Source of the DNA: Sinorhizobium alkalisoli
Lineage (GTDB): Bacteria > Pseudomonadota > Alphaproteobacteria > Rhizobiales > Rhizobiaceae
NCBI RefSeq assembly: GCF_008932245.1
Contig: NZ_CP034909.1
Location: forward strand, 868,001 to 932,000
DNA: 64,000 nucleotides
Direction: 5' to 3'
Shown: in pieces, positions 56,706 to 64,000 of the stretch
How the letters are laid out: the number at the start of each line of letters is the position of its first letter
Position numbering within the stretch: position 1 is the stretch's first letter
Program-made: the position numbers and the translations under genes
The notes under the pieces: generated by a model
The model's database searches: none
The model's input: only the letters and a program-made list of their open reading frames with translations
Told to the model about the DNA's origin: nothing

Positions 56706-57356
56706 ATGCGATCCAGCCACCTGGCGCCGGACTCCGGTGCCAAATTTCCCATTGCCGAATTTCCGCGCATCGGATTCCTGAAGAATCTCGTGCGTTCGCC
56801 TCTGATCGAGATCGGCGAATACAGCTACTACGACGATCCCGAGGGGCCCGAGTGCTTCGAAGAGAAGTGTGTCCTCTATCACTACGACTTCATCGGCGAT
56901 CGCCTGGTGATCGGCCGTTTCTGTGCCCTTGCGACCGGCGTGCAATTCATCATGAACGGCGCCAATCACGCGCTGGACGGCTTCTCGACCTTTCCATTCG
57001 GCATTTTCCCCGGGTCATGGCGTGAAGCCTCCGATCCTGCGGCCCATACGGCCGGCCATCGCGGCGACACCATCGTCGGCAATGACGTGTGGATCGGCAT
57101 GGAGGCGACGATCATGCCGGGAGTCAGGATTGGAGACGGCGCCATCATCGCGGCCAAATCGGTCGTGGCGAAAGACGTGCCGCCCTATGCCGTCGTGGCG
57201 GGAAACCCGGCGCGAATCGTCAGAACGCGCTTTCCGGCCGAAGCCATAGAGCGGCTGCTGGAAATCGCCTGGTGGCACTGGCCGATCGACAAGGTGACGC
57301 GCAACATCGCGGCGATCACCGGTGCCGACCTCAAGGCGCTCGAGGGCGCGCGGTAA
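56706..57356 (+). CDS. CatB/Vat-type O-acetyltransferase (left-handed beta-helix)
   Basis: The protein has the hexapeptide repeats of XAT enzymes: V-G-N-D-V-W-I-G, I-M-P-G-V-R-I-G-D-G-A-I-I-A-A-K-S-V-V, then P-P-Y-A-V-V-A-G-N-P-A. His near M-N-G-A-N-H is the likely catalytic residue. The start is uncertain (ATG 56706 preferred over GTG 56631). It probably acetylates a polysaccharide. Confidence 0.85.
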   Translation: MRSSHLAPDSGAKFPIAEFPRIGFLKNLVRSPLIEIGEYSYYDDPEGPECFEEKCVLYHYDFIGDRLVIGRFCALATGVQFIMNGANHALDGFSTFPFGIFPGSWREASDPAAHTAGHRGDTIVGNDVWIGMEATIMPGVRIGDGAIIAAKSVVAKDVPPYAVVAGNPARIVRTRFPAEAIERLLEIAWWHWPIDKVTRNIAAITGADLKALEGAR

Positions 57357-57357
57357 C

Positions 57358-58098
57358 TCAGTCCAGAAAGCCGGTGGCGAGCACGCTTGCCCAATCCGGG
57401 CGGTTGCGATCGGCGGCCAGTCTCGCCATCGCCATGTGATCGTAGGGAATGCAGCGGAAGGTCACGCTCCATCCCTTCGCCGTGTGATCGAGAATGGCAT
57501 AGCGCGCGTCCGGCGAACCGGTCTCCACCCTGTGGGCAATGGGGTGATCGTCGGTATAGCCGGGGCAACCGACGCTTCCTGGATTGACGAGGAGTCGCCC
57601 GTCCCGAAGCCGCACCGCACGCGGTATATGCGTGTGAGCGCAGAGGATCACCGGATAAGCGATATCTTCCGCGAAACCTTCGATCGCCTTCCGGTTCGCC
57701 ATATGGACGATGCCTTCGGGGGCCAGGGACTCCATCCAATAGGTCTCGTCGCCCTGCGGCGTGCCATGGCAGAGAAAGAGCGTGTCACGATAGACGAACG
57801 TCTCCGGCAGCGTCGCCAGCCATTCCAGATGCCGCGGCTCAAGCTGGTCATGGGCCGCCCGGTCGGAAAGACTCATCTCGCTTGGATCCTGCGTGAGCAG
57901 ATAGCGGTCATGGTTGCCGCGGATCGCCGCCATGCCCCGGGAGATCAGGATATCGGCCGTCCGGGCTGCGTCGAGAGGGCCGCTCAGATGATCGCCGAGG
58001 TTGACGATCTCGCCGATGCCCTGCGCATCGATATCCGCGAGGACCGCCTCCAGCGCGAGATGGTTCCCGTGAATATCGGAAATGACGGCGATCCTCAT
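57358..58098 (-). CDS. Metallophosphoesterase
   Basis: The 246-residue protein shows the metallophosphatase motifs D-x-H (I-S-D-I-H-G-N-H), G-D-H-L-S-G-P, G-N-H-D (I-R-G-N-H-D-R) and G-T-P, then C-A-H-T-H-I-P. This matches YfcE/protein phosphatase-like enzymes. The substrate is unknown. It converges on the acetyltransferase gene. Confidence 0.88.
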   Translation of the reverse strand: MRIAVISDIHGNHLALEAVLADIDAQGIGEIVNLGDHLSGPLDAARTADILISRGMAAIRGNHDRYLLTQDPSEMSLSDRAAHDQLEPRHLEWLATLPETFVYRDTLFLCHGTPQGDETYWMESLAPEGIVHMANRKAIEGFAEDIAYPVILCAHTHIPRAVRLRDGRLLVNPGSVGCPGYTDDHPIAHRVETGSPDARYAILDHTAKGWSVTFRCIPYDHMAMARLAADRNRPDWASVLATGFLD

Positions 58099-58111
58099 AT
58101 GCGCTCCTGTG

Positions 58112-58321
58112 TCAGCGTCTTGCGGGTTTTTCCATCCACTTGATGATCAGCATGGCTGGAAGGATCCACAGGAGCCCGGTAAAGAAGAAATAGAGGAGAT
58201 GCGCCCACCACGCTGACGCGCCGAGCAGGAGGGAGGCGAAGGTTACGGCCGCCAGCGCATAGGTGATGACGAGAATGATGATCAGGATTGTGCCGATCAG
58301 TTTTCTAAGGCGTACGGGCAT
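58112..58321 (-). CDS. DUF2842 small membrane protein
   Basis: The 69-residue protein from ATG 58321 has two hydrophobic helices and matches DUF2842 (M-P-V-R-L-R-K-L-I-G-T and W-A-H-L-L-Y-F-F-F-T-G-L-L-W-I-L-P-A-M-L-I-I-K-W). DUF2842 genes often sit beside ctaA in alphaproteobacteria, as here. Confidence 0.85.
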   Translation of the reverse strand: MPVRLRKLIGTILIIILVITYALAAVTFASLLLGASAWWAHLLYFFFTGLLWILPAMLIIKWMEKPARR

Positions 58322-58529
58322 TTGACTTCTTTCGGATAGCAGCGCCGGATGCGGGGTCCGCAATATTCCGCGTGCCGCGCACCCACGTCTCGAACTTGGC
58401 CGCGACGGCATGCCGCAAAGGCTCTGGACTTGTTTTGCACGGCCGTCTGGTGCAAATCAACGGCTTTCGGACCGGCTATGGCGGCAAGCTGCACGAGGGC
58501 CGTGTCCGCCGACGAATGAGGACAGGCTG

Positions 58530-59633
58530 ATGGCCCACGCCGACGCGGCAACAGAACGGACGCTTCTCACCGAGATCGACAGGACCGGGCGCAATCGCCG
58601 GCAGATCCGCGGCTGGCTCGCCGTGGTCCTCTTCACGCTCTTTGCGCTGGTGCTTGTCGGCGGCGCGACACGGTTGACTGAATCCGGCCTCTCGATCACC
58701 GAGTGGAAGCCGATCCATGGCGTCATTCCGCCTCTGTCGGCGGAGGAGTGGGAAGAGGAATTCCGTCTCTACCAGCGCATTCCCCAATATGAGCAGCTCA
58801 ACAAGGGCATGTCCGTCGATGAGTTCAAAACGATCTTCTGGTGGGAATGGGCACACCGGCTGCTTGCCCGTTCCATCGGCGCGATCTTCGCCTTGCCGCT
58901 CCTCTTCTTCTGGCTGACGGGGCGGATCGAAAGGCGCCTGAAGCTGCCGCTTGTGGGCCTTCTGGCGCTTGGCGGCTTCCAGGGCTTTATCGGCTGGTGG
59001 ATGGTCTCGTCCGGTCTGGTCGAGAGAACCGAAGTCAGCCAGTACCGGCTTGCCACCCATCTTGTCATTGCCTGCCTGATCTTTGCCGCCTGCATGTGGA
59101 TCTTCCGCGCCCTTTCTCCGCATTCCGGCGACGCGGCACCGACGAAAAAGGCAAGGACCATGGCGGCTGTCATTGCCGGCATGAGCCTCTTTCAGATCTA
59201 TCTCGGTGCGCTCGTCGCCGGCCTCGACGCGGGCTTGACCTATAATACCTGGCCGCTGATGGACGGCGCGATCGTGCCGGGAGGGCTGTTCGCGCAGGAT
59301 CCGGCCTGGATCAATCTCTTCGAGAATCCGAAGACCGGCCAGTTCTTCCACCGTGTGGGAGCCTATCTGCTTTTTGTCCTTGCGCTCGTGCACATGATTT
59401 CGTCGCTGCGTGCCGCGCCGGAGACGACGCATGCCCGCCGTTCGGTGGTTCTTTTCGCGCTGGTGACGGTGCAGGCGGCGATCGGCATCACTACGCTTCT
59501 CCTGCAGGTGCCGGTCGGCTGGGGTGTGCTGCATCAAGCGGGCGCGCTCGGGGTGCTCGGCTTCGCGATCGCCCACTGGCGCGGCTTTATCGGCGAGTAT
59601 CCGAGGGAAACGGCGATCGAACGGCGCGATTGA
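58530..59633 (+). CDS. ctaA: Heme A synthase (CtaA/Cox15)
   Basis: From ATG 58530 (after GAGG) the protein has 367 residues and eight membrane helices. It carries the CtaA features [29 protein letters not shown], and Y-N-T-W-P-L-M-D-G near the end. It oxidises heme O to heme A for cytochrome c oxidase. Its neighbour DUF2842 supports the assignment. Confidence 0.95.
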   Translation: MAHADAATERTLLTEIDRTGRNRRQIRGWLAVVLFTLFALVLVGGATRLTESGLSITEWKPIHGVIPPLSAEEWEEEFRLYQRIPQYEQLNKGMSVDEFKTIFWWEWAHRLLARSIGAIFALPLLFFWLTGRIERRLKLPLVGLLALGGFQGFIGWWMVSSGLVERTEVSQYRLATHLVIACLIFAACMWIFRALSPHSGDAAPTKKARTMAAVIAGMSLFQIYLGALVAGLDAGLTYNTWPLMDGAIVPGGLFAQDPAWINLFENPKTGQFFHRVGAYLLFVLALVHMISSLRAAPETTHARRSVVLFALVTVQAAIGITTLLLQVPVGWGVLHQAGALGVLGFAIAHWRGFIGEYPRETAIERRD

Positions 59634-59654
59634 TCCGCTACGCCAGCGAGTGGG

Positions 59655-60260
59655 TTACGGGGGGGCCAGTTCTGCCAGCATTCCCGCAAGCTCGGTCGTG
59701 TTGCGGGCGCCCAGTTTCTCGAGGACCCGGCTGCGATGCACCTCCACGGTGCGTATCGAGATGCCGAGCTCATGGGCGATCTGTTTGTTGAGCTTCGCCT
59801 GCAGCATCAAGTGCATGACCTCCGTCTCGCGATTCGAGAGCGTCTGGACCCGGCGTTGCAGAGCCTGCTGATGCCCCAGGAGCGCACGTCTGTTCTCGTG
59901 CGTGGCGACGGCTTTCAGGACGAGATCGACCAGAAGGTTGTCGTTGAAGGGCTTCTCGACGAAATCGAAAGCCCCCGCCTTCAGCGTTTGCACCGCAACG
60001 GGCACGTCCGCGTGACCCGTCAGGAAGATGACCGGCGCCGTCCAGCCTCTGGCGCGCAGCCGATCGAACACCTCCGGACCGGACAGGCCTTCCATGCGCA
60101 CATCGAGAACAACGCAGGCGCAGTCCTCGTCCGGCAGGGCCTCCAGAAACGCCTCGCCGGACGACCAGCCTTGTGTGGAAAGTCCACGCGATGCGAAGAG
60201 GAAGGCGAGCGCGTCGCGGATGCTCTCCTCGTCGTCGACAATATGGATCGTGCTCGTCAT
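59655..60260 (-). CDS. FixJ/DctR-like response regulator
   Basis: The 201-residue protein has a receiver domain (D-D-E-E-S, phospho-acceptor D53 in V-V-L-D-V-R-M, K in V-E-K-P-F) and a LuxR-type HTH (L-S-N-R-E-T-E-V, Q-I-A-H-E-L-G-I-S-I-R-T-V-E-V-H). It overlaps the sensor kinase gene by 4 bases. It probably regulates the divergent TRAP genes. Confidence 0.92.
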   Translation of the reverse strand: MTSTIHIVDDEESIRDALAFLFASRGLSTQGWSSGEAFLEALPDEDCACVVLDVRMEGLSGPEVFDRLRARGWTAPVIFLTGHADVPVAVQTLKAGAFDFVEKPFNDNLLVDLVLKAVATHENRRALLGHQQALQRRVQTLSNRETEVMHLMLQAKLNKQIAHELGISIRTVEVHRSRVLEKLGARNTTELAGMLAELAPP

Positions 60261-62254
60261 GAGTAGCCCACCGCCTTTTCCATTTCGTCTGCCAGCGGAA
60301 GGGTAACGGTGAACACCGTTCCCCCTCCGGCGCCGGGCCGATGCGCAAGATGGCCGCGATGCAGTTCCACGATCGACCGGCAGATGTTCAGTCCCATTCC
60401 CATTCCCTGCTCCTTCGTGGAGGTGAAAGCGTCGAAAAGCCGTCCCGCCACTTCGGGCGCAATGCCTCCGCCCTGATCCTCCACCTCGATTAGCGCATGG
60501 CCGTCCGCGCCTTTCAGGAGACGGAGGACGAGTCGGTCGCCCGTGCGGCGGTCCTCGGCCATGGCCTCCATGCCGTTGCGGATCAGGTTCACGAGAACCT
60601 GCTCAAGAAGAATGCGATCGGCCATGACCGTCCCGACATCCGTCAGTTCGGTGACGACCCGGACGCGGTTTTCGCGGGCATCCGCCAGCATGAAGCCGAT
60701 AGTGTCGGTCACCACATCGCGCAGGCGTAGCCTGCCGAAATGCGGTTCGCGCTTCCTTGCGAAATCCTGGATGCGCCGGATGATCTGCCCGGCACGATTG
60801 GCCTGGAGCGAGAGCTTTTCGACGGCCGGCCCCAGAACGGCCGGCTCGGCCTTGCCCTGTTGCAACAAATTGGCAAGTCCCGCGGAATAGCTCGCAATCG
60901 CCGAGAGCGGCTGGTTCAGTTCGTGCGCCAGCGTCGAAGCCATCTCTCCCAGCGTGACAAGGCGGCCGGTGCGGGCCATGCTCTCGTCCTGGGCTCGGGC
61001 CAGCCGGGCCGCCCGTTTGCTATCGGTGATGTCGATGACGGAGCCCATCCAGCCGCGATGGCTGCCTGCGGCGTCGATGAGCGGGGCCTCATAGACCTGC
61101 ACGTCGATTTCGGTGCCGTCGGCCCGGCGAAACCGGGTCTCGAACGCTTGGGAAACGGCGCCGCCCTCCGTCAGCGCGCGCTGGCGGGCGAGGGTCTCCT
61201 CCAGCCGGTCCGGCGACCAATAGGGCATAGGCGGGGAACGCCCGACGAGTTCGGCGGCCGGCCAACCGACGAGCTTGCAGAAGGCCGTGTTCACGTAGAG
61301 CACGCGCCCCTGATGGTCCTTTGCTCTCAGCCCCACCGTGAGGCTCTCTTCCATAGACCGGCGAAACGCCATTTCGCCCTCGAGGCGCTGCTCGGCACGC
61401 CGCCGGCGTTGTGCACTTCGGTATAGCGTGAGCAAGGCGAGAATGGCGAAAGCCGCCAGACCCGCGATCACGGCGACGAGCAGCGTGTTCACGAAGGCCG
61501 TCGGCGGATCATAGGACCCTATCCGCAGAACGGTGCCGGGCAGCGGCGGGTCGAAACTGATCGTGTGGGTCGGGTTTTGCGGATCGGGGCTGCGTTTCGC
61601 TCGTCTGGCGATCACGCTTCCGCCTGCGTCGGCGAGTTCGACACCATATTGCTCGGCGATCCACCATGGAATGTGTCGCTCGAGCATCAGCGGGACGGAG
61701 ATCGTCGCCGTGACGATGCCGGTACCGCCCTGCAGCCAGACGCCCATGCTGAAGCGCTGCGACGTGACCTCGCCGAAAACCGGCCGGGCGGAGACCGTGC
61801 GTGACTGCACCATGCGCTCGACGAGCCGCCGGTCCGGCGTGCTGTCGAGTCCCGGCACGGCCCTGGTCACGTTCCCTGCCGCATCATGCCATACGATCGA
61901 GAGCACTTCCGGGTTGTTGGCGATATGGAGCCGCGCTCGCGCGTCGAGTACCTCGGCCTGCGTGCCGCCGGAGGCATCGAGCGCCAGTCGCGCCAGCATG
62001 TCCTCGTCAACCGAAAGCTGGAATCGCAAGGTCTGTTCCACCCACAGCGCGTCGGTGGCAAGCTTCGTTCGCGCCTGCTCGGCCTCGCTGCGGCTGACGA
62101 TCCAGACCAGCGCAGCCACAAGCGCCACCAGCGCCACGATGGCCGCAAGGGGCACCAGTGACAGAAGATCGGTCCGACCGCCCTGTTCCCTCACGTTCGC
62201 CGACCACGGATCCTCCCCTGGCCGCGTCCCGTCCCGCTCTTTCAGTGCGCCCAC
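60257..62254 (-). CDS. DctS-like sensor histidine kinase
   Basis: The protein has an N-terminal membrane helix, a large periplasmic loop, a second membrane helix, a PAS domain, and a histidine kinase core (L-A-H-E-L-N-Q-P-L-S-A-I-A-S-Y, then G-G-G-I-A-P-E-V and G-M-G-M-G-L-N-I). The start is uncertain: GTG 62254 is close to a GAGGGAG, and TTG 62323 would put the start inside the palindrome. It senses a dicarboxylate-type signal. Confidence 0.88.
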   Translation of the reverse strand: MGALKERDGTRPGEDPWSANVREQGGRTDLLSLVPLAAIVALVALVAALVWIVSRSEAEQARTKLATDALWVEQTLRFQLSVDEDMLARLALDASGGTQAEVLDARARLHIANNPEVLSIVWHDAAGNVTRAVPGLDSTPDRRLVERMVQSRTVSARPVFGEVTSQRFSMGVWLQGGTGIVTATISVPLMLERHIPWWIAEQYGVELADAGGSVIARRAKRSPDPQNPTHTISFDPPLPGTVLRIGSYDPPTAFVNTLLVAVIAGLAAFAILALLTLYRSAQRRRRAEQRLEGEMAFRRSMEESLTVGLRAKDHQGRVLYVNTAFCKLVGWPAAELVGRSPPMPYWSPDRLEETLARQRALTEGGAVSQAFETRFRRADGTEIDVQVYEAPLIDAAGSHRGWMGSVIDITDSKRAARLARAQDESMARTGRLVTLGEMASTLAHELNQPLSAIASYSAGLANLLQQGKAEPAVLGPAVEKLSLQANRAGQIIRRIQDFARKREPHFGRLRLRDVVTDTIGFMLADARENRVRVVTELTDVGTVMADRILLEQVLVNLIRNGMEAMAEDRRTGDRLVLRLLKGADGHALIEVEDQGGGIAPEVAGRLFDAFTSTKEQGMGMGLNICRSIVELHRGHLAHRPGAGGGTVFTVTLPLADEMEKAVGYS

Positions 62255-62306
62255 CTCCCTCGGTCGCAAGGCCCACTTCTTGAATTTTTCCTGGTTGGGC
62301 CTGTCG

Positions 62307-62324
62307 ATTGTGGAAACCCACAAT
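62307..62324. promoter_or_regulatory. Palindromic operator between the kinase and TRAP genes
   Basis: A perfect 7-4-7 inverted repeat (ATTGTGG-AAAC-CCACAAT) lies in the divergent intergenic region. It is a good candidate site for the adjacent FixJ-type regulator. Confidence 0.65.
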
Positions 62325-62431
62325 AGCCGTCAGGCGCAAAGGCTGGCAAGGAGAGGCATCATGCAAGCAGGAGCATTCCACGGTTTGCGACCAGCGCCTG
62401 CACGGGAGGCATGATTAGAGGAGGAGAAAAT

Positions 62432-63439
62432 ATGCTGACACGTCGCACTTTCGCCCGCTTGGCCGGGGCTGCTGCCCTTGCGCTCACCGTTGCATTGCCC
62501 GCCTGGGCCGAGCCGGTCGTCATCAAATTCAGTCACGTCGTCGCGCCGGATACGCCGAAGGGCAAGGGGGCGGAGAAGTTCAAGGAGCTGGCCGAGAAAT
62601 ATACCGACGGCGCGGTGAAGGTGGAGGTCTACCCGAACAGCCAGCTTTACAAGGACAAGGAGGAGCTGGAGGCGTTGCAACTCGGCGCCGTGCAGATGCT
62701 CGCCCCTTCGCTTGCCAAATTCGGGCCGCTCGGCGTGCAGCAGTTCGAGATTTTCGATCTGCCCTTCCTGATGAACGGCTATGACGATCTTCGCAAGATC
62801 ACCGATGGAGAGATCGGTAAGTCGCTGCTGTCGAAGCTGGAGGACAAGGGCATCACGGGGCTTGCCTATTGGGACAATGGCTTCAAGGTCATGTCAGCTA
62901 ACTCGCCGCTGCACACGCCCGACGACTTCCTCGGTCTCAAGATGCGCATCCAGTCCTCGAAGATTCTCGAGGCGCAGATGCAGGCGCTCGGCGCCGTTCC
63001 GCAGGTGATGGCGTTCTCGGAAGTCTACCAGGCGCTGCAGACGGGTGTCGTCGACGGCACGGAAAACCCGCCATCGAACATGTATACCCAGAAGATGCAT
63101 GAGGTGCAGAAGCACGCCACGATTTCCAATCACGGCTATCTCGGCTATGCGGTCATCGTCAACAAGGCCTTCTGGGACGGCCTCGATCCGGCGATCCGGG
63201 AGAAGCTGTCGCAGGCAATGGCAGAGTCGACGGAATATGCGAACTCCATCGCCAAGCAGGAAAACGAGGCTGCGCTCGCTGCCATGAAGGCAGCCGGGAC
63301 GACGGAATTCCACGAATTGACCGAGGACGAGCGTGCCGAATGGGTCGAAGCCCTGAAGCCGGTCTATGAAGAGATGTCCGGACGTGTCGGCGCCGATCTA
63401 ATCGAGCAGGTCCGCACTACTCTCGGCAGCACCAACTGA
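62432..63439 (+). CDS. dctP: TRAP transporter substrate-binding protein (DctP-type)
   Basis: From ATG 62432, five bases after GGAGGAG, the protein has 335 residues. It has a signal peptide (A-A-A-L-A-L-T-V-A-L-P-A-W-A) and the DctP family pattern (V-I-K-F-S-H-V-V-A-P-D-T-P-K-G, K-M-R-I-Q-S-S-K-I-L, V-D-G-T-E-N-P-P-S-N). The R in K-M-R-I-Q is the typical carboxylate-binding residue. It delivers C4-dicarboxylates or similar acids to the membrane permease. Confidence 0.93.
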   Translation: MLTRRTFARLAGAAALALTVALPAWAEPVVIKFSHVVAPDTPKGKGAEKFKELAEKYTDGAVKVEVYPNSQLYKDKEELEALQLGAVQMLAPSLAKFGPLGVQQFEIFDLPFLMNGYDDLRKITDGEIGKSLLSKLEDKGITGLAYWDNGFKVMSANSPLHTPDDFLGLKMRIQSSKILEAQMQALGAVPQVMAFSEVYQALQTGVVDGTENPPSNMYTQKMHEVQKHATISNHGYLGYAVIVNKAFWDGLDPAIREKLSQAMAESTEYANSIAKQENEAALAAMKAAGTTEFHELTEDERAEWVEALKPVYEEMSGRVGADLIEQVRTTLGSTN

Positions 63440-63455
63440 TCACCACTCGGCCTGC

Positions 63456-63489
63456 GGGGGCGTGGCTGGCGCCGCGTCCCCTTTTTTTT
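63456..63489 (+). terminator. Intercistronic terminator between dctP and dctQ
   Basis: GGGGGCG around 63456-63462 pairs with CGTCCCC near 63475-63481 (one G-U pair), followed by eight T residues (63482-63489). As it lies between TRAP genes, it likely limits permease expression relative to the binding protein. Confidence 0.7.
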
Positions 63490-63500
63490 CGAGGTTCGCC

Positions 63501-64000
63501 ATGACTCTGCGCATCCTCGACCGCCTCGAAGAGATTCTGATTTCCGTGCTCATGGCTGTGGCCGTGGCGCTGATCTTCGTCGCGGTCCTGCACCGTTTTT
63601 CCATCGGATTTGCAGCCGACATAGTCGGCTTCGCCCGCACCAACGACATGCCCGCCCTGATGGACTTCGCGCGCTCCTTCTTCAAGACAGTGAACGCGAT
63701 CAAGCTTACCTGGGCGCAGGAGGCCTGTATCTACCTGTTCGTCTGGATGGCCAAGTTTGGCGCGGCCTACGGCGTGCGCGTTGGTATCCACGTCGGCGTC
63801 GATATCCTCGTCGAGCGCCTTACCGGGGCGGCTCGCCGGCTCGTTACCATAGTCGCCATGTCCGGCGGGGTTCTGTTCACCGCAATCATCGCCTGGATCG
63901 GCAGCGACTTCGTCTATCATGTCGCAAAGGGCGGTCAGACCTCGCCAGATCTCGAGATCCAGATGTGGATCGTCTATCTCGCGGTTCCGCTTGGGTCGGC
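63501..64000 (+). CDS. TRAP transporter small permease (DctQ-type), truncated at the window edge
   Basis: The frame starts at ATG 63501 and is open to the edge, with 166 residues visible. Hydrophobic helices (I-L-I-S-V-L-M-A-V-A-V-A-L-I-F-V) and W-A-Q-E-A-C-I-Y-L-F-V-W-M-A-K-F-G-A-A-Y-G-V-R match DctQ small subunits. The stop lies beyond 64,000. The DctM gene is expected next. Confidence 0.88.
   Translation, partial: MTLRILDRLEEILISVLMAVAVALIFVAVLHRFSIGFAADIVGFARTNDMPALMDFARSFFKTVNAIKLTWAQEACIYLFVWMAKFGAAYGVRVGIHVGVDILVERLTGAARRLVTIVAMSGGVLFTAIIAWIGSDFVYHVAKGGQTSPDLEIQMWIVYLAVPLGS

Noticed and set aside
58476..59576. 366-residue minus-strand open frame
   Set aside because: It is antisense to ctaA.

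Overview
The window is high-GC alphaproteobacterial DNA, most likely Sinorhizobium/Ensifer. The case rests on rhizobium-type small hypothetical proteins, BA14K and ExoI-like families, a DUF2842-ctaA pair, a polysaccharide cluster resembling the rhizobial unipolar polysaccharide (upp) locus, and a TRAP dicarboxylate-type transporter beside a DctS/DctR-like two-component system. Positions 1 to about 46,466 are one nearly complete siphovirus-type prophage. From about 46,467 the sequence is ordinary host chromosome. The prophage right end abuts the 3' end of a tRNA-Pro(GGG) gene, a typical attachment site. The integrase and left end must lie left of position 1.

Prophage layout. A leftward operon (1-722) and a rightward early operon (3376-12941) flank an immunity region. 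This holds a LexA/CI-type repressor, a Cro/YdaS-like protein and at least five copies of the inverted repeat GAAAG-N5-CTTTC (one with a mismatch): three at the right promoter and two at the left. A TcmP-like gene lies just downstream of the repressor, like rexAB in lambda, and converges on a three-Cys-motif (DUF5131, Gp37/Gp68) gene. The early operon encodes two DUF2312 (GapR-related) proteins, one fused to a GIY-YIG-like nuclease domain, three DNA methyltransferase-like proteins, a DUF1064 protein, a frameshifted replication-type gene, a GcrA-like regulator and a NusG-like antiterminator. After a BA14K cargo gene and a phage tRNA-Met with initiator-like features comes the late region (14,686-35,756). 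It encodes terminase, a portal fused to an Acb1-like 2H phosphoesterase domain, protease/scaffold, capsid, connectors, tail tube, tail chaperone with a T-TTT-TTT programmed frameshift, tape measure, tail tip and tail fibre. Several short genes on the opposite strand are wedged between the head and tail genes.

A cassette at 35,758-40,310 looks devoted to the host surface: a two-domain GT4 plus GT29-like glycosyltransferase, an alpha/beta hydrolase and an orphan KpsM-like ABC permease. Lysis genes follow (endolysin, nested Rz/Rz1-like spanins, a membrane protein that may be a holin). A cargo tail follows with DUF3606, a staphylococcal-nuclease-like protein, an ExoI-C-terminal-like protein and a LigD-type DNA ligase.

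The host part carries a polysaccharide cluster (two GT4 transferases, a Wzy/O-antigen-ligase-like protein, a WcaJ-type initiating transferase, a Wza/ExoF-type export lipoprotein, a divergent Wzc/ExoP-like protein with a degenerate Walker A motif, and two acetyltransferase-like proteins). It is followed by a metallophosphoesterase, a DUF2842 protein, heme A synthase (ctaA), a FixJ-family regulator with its kinase, a 7-4-7 palindrome, and divergent TRAP genes. The second TRAP gene runs off the right edge.
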